Source: Microbispora sp. H13382 (GTDB taxonomy: Bacteria > Actinomycetota > Actinomycetes > Streptosporangiales > Streptosporangiaceae). From it: a stretch of DNA of 64,000 nucleotides. This document shows, in pieces, positions 62,320-64,000 of this stretch (its first letter is position 1; every line of letters begins with the position of its first letter). Both the position numbers and the translations under genes were made by a program. The notes beneath the pieces are model-generated. The model worked only from the letters and a program-made list of their open reading frames with translations, ran no database searches and was not told where the DNA came from. The stretch lies in NCBI RefSeq assembly GCF_014161445.1, contig NZ_JABBXA010000019.1, positions 1 through 64,000 on the forward strand. Reading direction: 5' to 3'.

Positions 62320-62487
62320 ATAATGATGGACCATAGTTGGCGCAGCCAAGCCCCCAACCTGAACGTGCCGACTAAGGATCGTCTCCCGATAGGGGTTTTC
62401 TTTCAACCAACATGGGTTTTCCTTCACCTCGGCCGCTTGCCGCCCTCGTTGACCCGAGCACTTCTGTGAGCCATCTTTGGCGCACCA
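62320..62487. promoter_or_regulatory. divergent promoter region with two sets of direct repeats
   Basis: No gene occupies 62218-62552. Minus-strand promoter candidate: TTGGCT (62349-62344), 18-bp spacer, CATTAT (62325-62320). Repeat set A, CCATnnTTGGCGCA, occurs at 62331-62347 and 62471-62487, 140 bp apart; the first copy overlaps the spacer and -35 box of that promoter. Repeat set B, GGGTTTTCTTTCA / GGGTTTTCCTTCA, occurs at 62393-62405 and 62414-62426, exactly 21 bp apart (two helical turns). Set B is unusual AT-rich sequence for this genome. These are likely regulator-binding sites. Confidence 0.5.
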
Positions 62488-62552
62488 GAGTGAACAGACG
62501 GGAACGCAAAGTACACATTCCGCCCGCGAACGGAAATGAAGGAGGACCTACG

Positions 62553-62813
62553 GTGGGGGAGGACGATTTCCGGCGCCTGGAGCATCTGGTGGCCGAACTC
62601 GACGCCCGGGGCCTGCTCGCGCGAGTCGTGCGCACCCCGTCGGGCCGCGCCTACGTGCGCGTGATCAACCCCGACGCGACAAGCCTCACGGAGAACGTCG
62701 TCTGCCAGGCGGCCGACTACTGGTGGTCCTGGGGTGAGCGAATGCACCGGGCGGACGACCCCGCCGGAGCGGCCACGAAGGTGGCCCGTGTGCTCGCCGC
62801 GGTGAGCGAATAG
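62553..62813 (+). CDS. small protein of unknown function divergent from the XRE-TPR regulator
   Basis: 86 residues. Begins GEDDFRRLEHLVAELDARGL, then RVVRTPSGRAYVRVINPDATSL and CQAADYWWSWGERMHRADD; predicted mixed alpha/beta without a recognised motif. The GTG at 62553 has AAGGAGG 7 nt upstream. Its divergence from the XRE-TPR gene with shared repeated motifs suggests joint regulation, and it may be a regulator partner. Confidence 0.75.
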   Translation: MGEDDFRRLEHLVAELDARGLLARVVRTPSGRAYVRVINPDATSLTENVVCQAADYWWSWGERMHRADDPAGAATKVARVLAAVSE

Positions 62814-62819
62814 GGGAAG

Positions 62820-62872
62820 GCGGCGGCCCAAGGTGAAAGCACGGTGAGAACGCAGTCGCCGTGGGCCGCCGC
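62820..62872 (+). terminator. terminator after the 86-residue protein
   Basis: GCGGCGGCCCA / TGGGCCGCCGC, perfect 11-bp arms with a 31-nt loop, 6 bp after the stop. Confidence 0.55.
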
Positions 62873-63290
62873 ATCCACCGCGGCCTCGGGGGGCGGGCAG
62901 GACGCCCGGTGCGGAGCGTGGCCGTCGCGCCGCCCCGGCGCGACGGCGACGCTGCGGCGTCCCGCCCGCCCCGACCCGTCCGCATTCCGGCACGACCGGC
63001 GGGCCCACCGGCCCGCCGGCACCATGGACCGCCGTCCGGCCCCGTCGAGCAGGTGGGGCCGGGCGGTGATCGGGGGGGATCCCCCACTTGGAGAACGGCG
63101 ACGGGCACGCTTCCGGGTGCGCGCCCGCGTCCTGCCACACCGTCACTGGAGCGTGTCCGGTCCGCCCTCCGCGGCCCCGGACGGGACGCGCTTCCGTCTT
63201 CCCCGGCGATGTGACGGAGGCCGGATCAGTCGGCAGTATTGGCTACGTTCATGACCTGCCGTTGAACCGATCCAGAGGGGGATCCACCTC
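62873..63290. other. gene-poor stretch before the MscS gene
   Basis: No supported gene in about 420 bp; open frames here lack ribosome sites and recognisable motifs. It should carry the promoter of the following channel gene. Confidence 0.4.
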
Positions 63291-64000
63291 GTGTTGCCGC
63301 TGTCACCCGCGACGCCAGATCCTGAGCCGACCGTTCTGGACCCCACGGAGATGGGGCAGCAGGTGATGAAGGCGTGTGAGAACAACGACGGCATCTTCTG
63401 CACCGTCTTGAACAGCGCCTTCCCGAAGAGGGACTTTCCGGCCTGGATGCAGCTCGTGGCGGGCATCGTGGACGTGCTGCTGCTGATCGCCCTGATCCTG
63501 GCCGGAGCGATGATCATCCGGAAGGTCGTGCACCGGCTGATCACCCGGCTCACCATGCGGGCCAGCGTCGGCGTGCTGCCGGAGCGGCTGCGCGGCAAGG
63601 CCGTGCTGACCAGCACGGAGGCCGCGGCGGCGATCATGACCGAGCGCCGCAGGGCACGCGCCGAGACGATGGGCTCGGTGCTGCGGAGCCTCGCGTCCGT
63701 CGTGATCCTCGGCACCGCGGCGTTGATGGTCTTCGCGAAGCTCGGGGTCGAACTGGCGCCGCTGCTCACGAGTGTCGGAATCATCGGCGTGGCGGTCGGC
63801 TTCGGCGCCCAGGAGCTGGTCAAGGACTTCATCGCCGGCATGTTCATGCTGCTGGAGGATCAGTACGGCGTGGGCGACGTGATCGACACCGGCGTGGCCG
63901 TCGGCACGGTGGAGGCCGTCACGCTCCGCATCACCCGCCTGCGCGACGCGGACGGCAAGGTCTGGTACGTGCGCAACGGCACGATCACCCGAATCGGCAA
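63291..64000 (+). CDS. MscS-family mechanosensitive channel (3' end off window)
   Basis: Starts at GTG 63291 (AGAGGGGG about 10 nt upstream) and is still open at the window edge, 236 codons visible. Membrane segments at about 54-80 (LVAGIVDVLLLIALILAGAMII) and 140-185; the pore-lining helix and start of the beta domain are clear (SVGIIGVAVGFGAQELVKDF, IAGMFMLLEDQYGVGDVID). Such channels release solutes on hypo-osmotic shock. Family assignment is firm; full length cannot be judged. Confidence 0.9.
   Translation, partial: MLPLSPATPDPEPTVLDPTEMGQQVMKACENNDGIFCTVLNSAFPKRDFPAWMQLVAGIVDVLLLIALILAGAMIIRKVVHRLITRLTMRASVGVLPERLRGKAVLTSTEAAAAIMTERRRARAETMGSVLRSLASVVILGTAALMVFAKLGVELAPLLTSVGIIGVAVGFGAQELVKDFIAGMFMLLEDQYGVGDVIDTGVAVGTVEAVTLRITRLRDADGKVWYVRNGTITRIG

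Noticed and set aside
1..64000. CRISPR array
   Set aside because: No regularly spaced direct repeats of 24-37 bp and no cas genes were seen.

Overview
The window is chromosomal DNA from a high-GC, mycothiol-type actinomycete, most likely a member of the Streptosporangiales (Nonomuraea/Streptosporangium/Microbispora-like). The reasons are very high GC with strong third-position bias, frequent GTG/TTG starts, the tig-clpP1-clpP2-clpX-valS block, a complete conservon (cvnABCDE), an XRE-DUF5753 regulator facing an RsbW-like ATPase, several SpoIIE-type phosphatases, and an actinobacterial c-di-AMP riboswitch. Assignments come from reading motifs; no database search was run.

Layout. 1-500: 5' leader and promoter of an rRNA operon whose 16S gene lies off the left edge (minus strand), then the valS terminator. 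0.5-9.5 kb: minus-strand proteostasis block valS, clpX, clpP2, clpP1, tig, with a ClgR-like site before clpP1, then an XRE-DUF5753 regulator diverging from an RsbW-like ATPase. 9.7-12.4 kb: a secreted double rubrerythrin-like protein, tRNA-Gly and tRNA-Pro, and an intact IS481-family element inserted directly after the tRNA-Pro CCA with a 15-bp target duplication. 12.5-21.5 kb: enoyl-CoA hydratase-like, VOC, DUF2087 and TrpB-like genes, a GAF-SpoIIE-HATPase regulator, a 25-codon bL37 gene, deoR-galT, and a c-di-AMP riboswitch driving a secreted M15-like cell-wall hydrolase. 21.6-26.6 kb: a transposase remnant, then a full conservon (sensor kinase, roadblock, DUF742, GTPase, P450) whose P450 lacks the ExxR motif.

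27-49 kb: mostly housekeeping and metabolic genes (secreted protein, serine hydrolase, DinB, Rip1 site-2 protease, response regulator facing a SpoIIE phosphatase, Eis-like GNAT, rpiB, def, aldehyde dehydrogenase, DsbA-like protein, pepN, lemA-DUF2207, amidase, NERD protein, ilvD, proline iminopeptidase). 49-57.7 kb: secreted protein, large secreted alpha/beta hydrolase, stand-alone WYL protein, FmdB-type zinc ribbon, GNAT plus HNH, prolyl oligopeptidase, purU.

57.9-62.8 kb is the most unusual region: a minus-strand set made of an XRE-TPR regulator, a GNAT acetyltransferase, a 24-residue cationic micropeptide (59885-59959) and a large TPR protein whose start codon overlaps the micropeptide stop. 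The upstream divergent intergenic region carries two sets of repeated operator-like motifs. This looks like an uncharacterised peptide/TPR system. The window ends inside an MscS-type channel gene.

A recurring regulatory pattern is a TANNNT -10 hexamer exactly 6 nt before the start codon, with no Shine-Dalgarno, at several genes (13776, 32971, 34243, 42943, 52305, 53116, 54801), the signature of leaderless transcripts.
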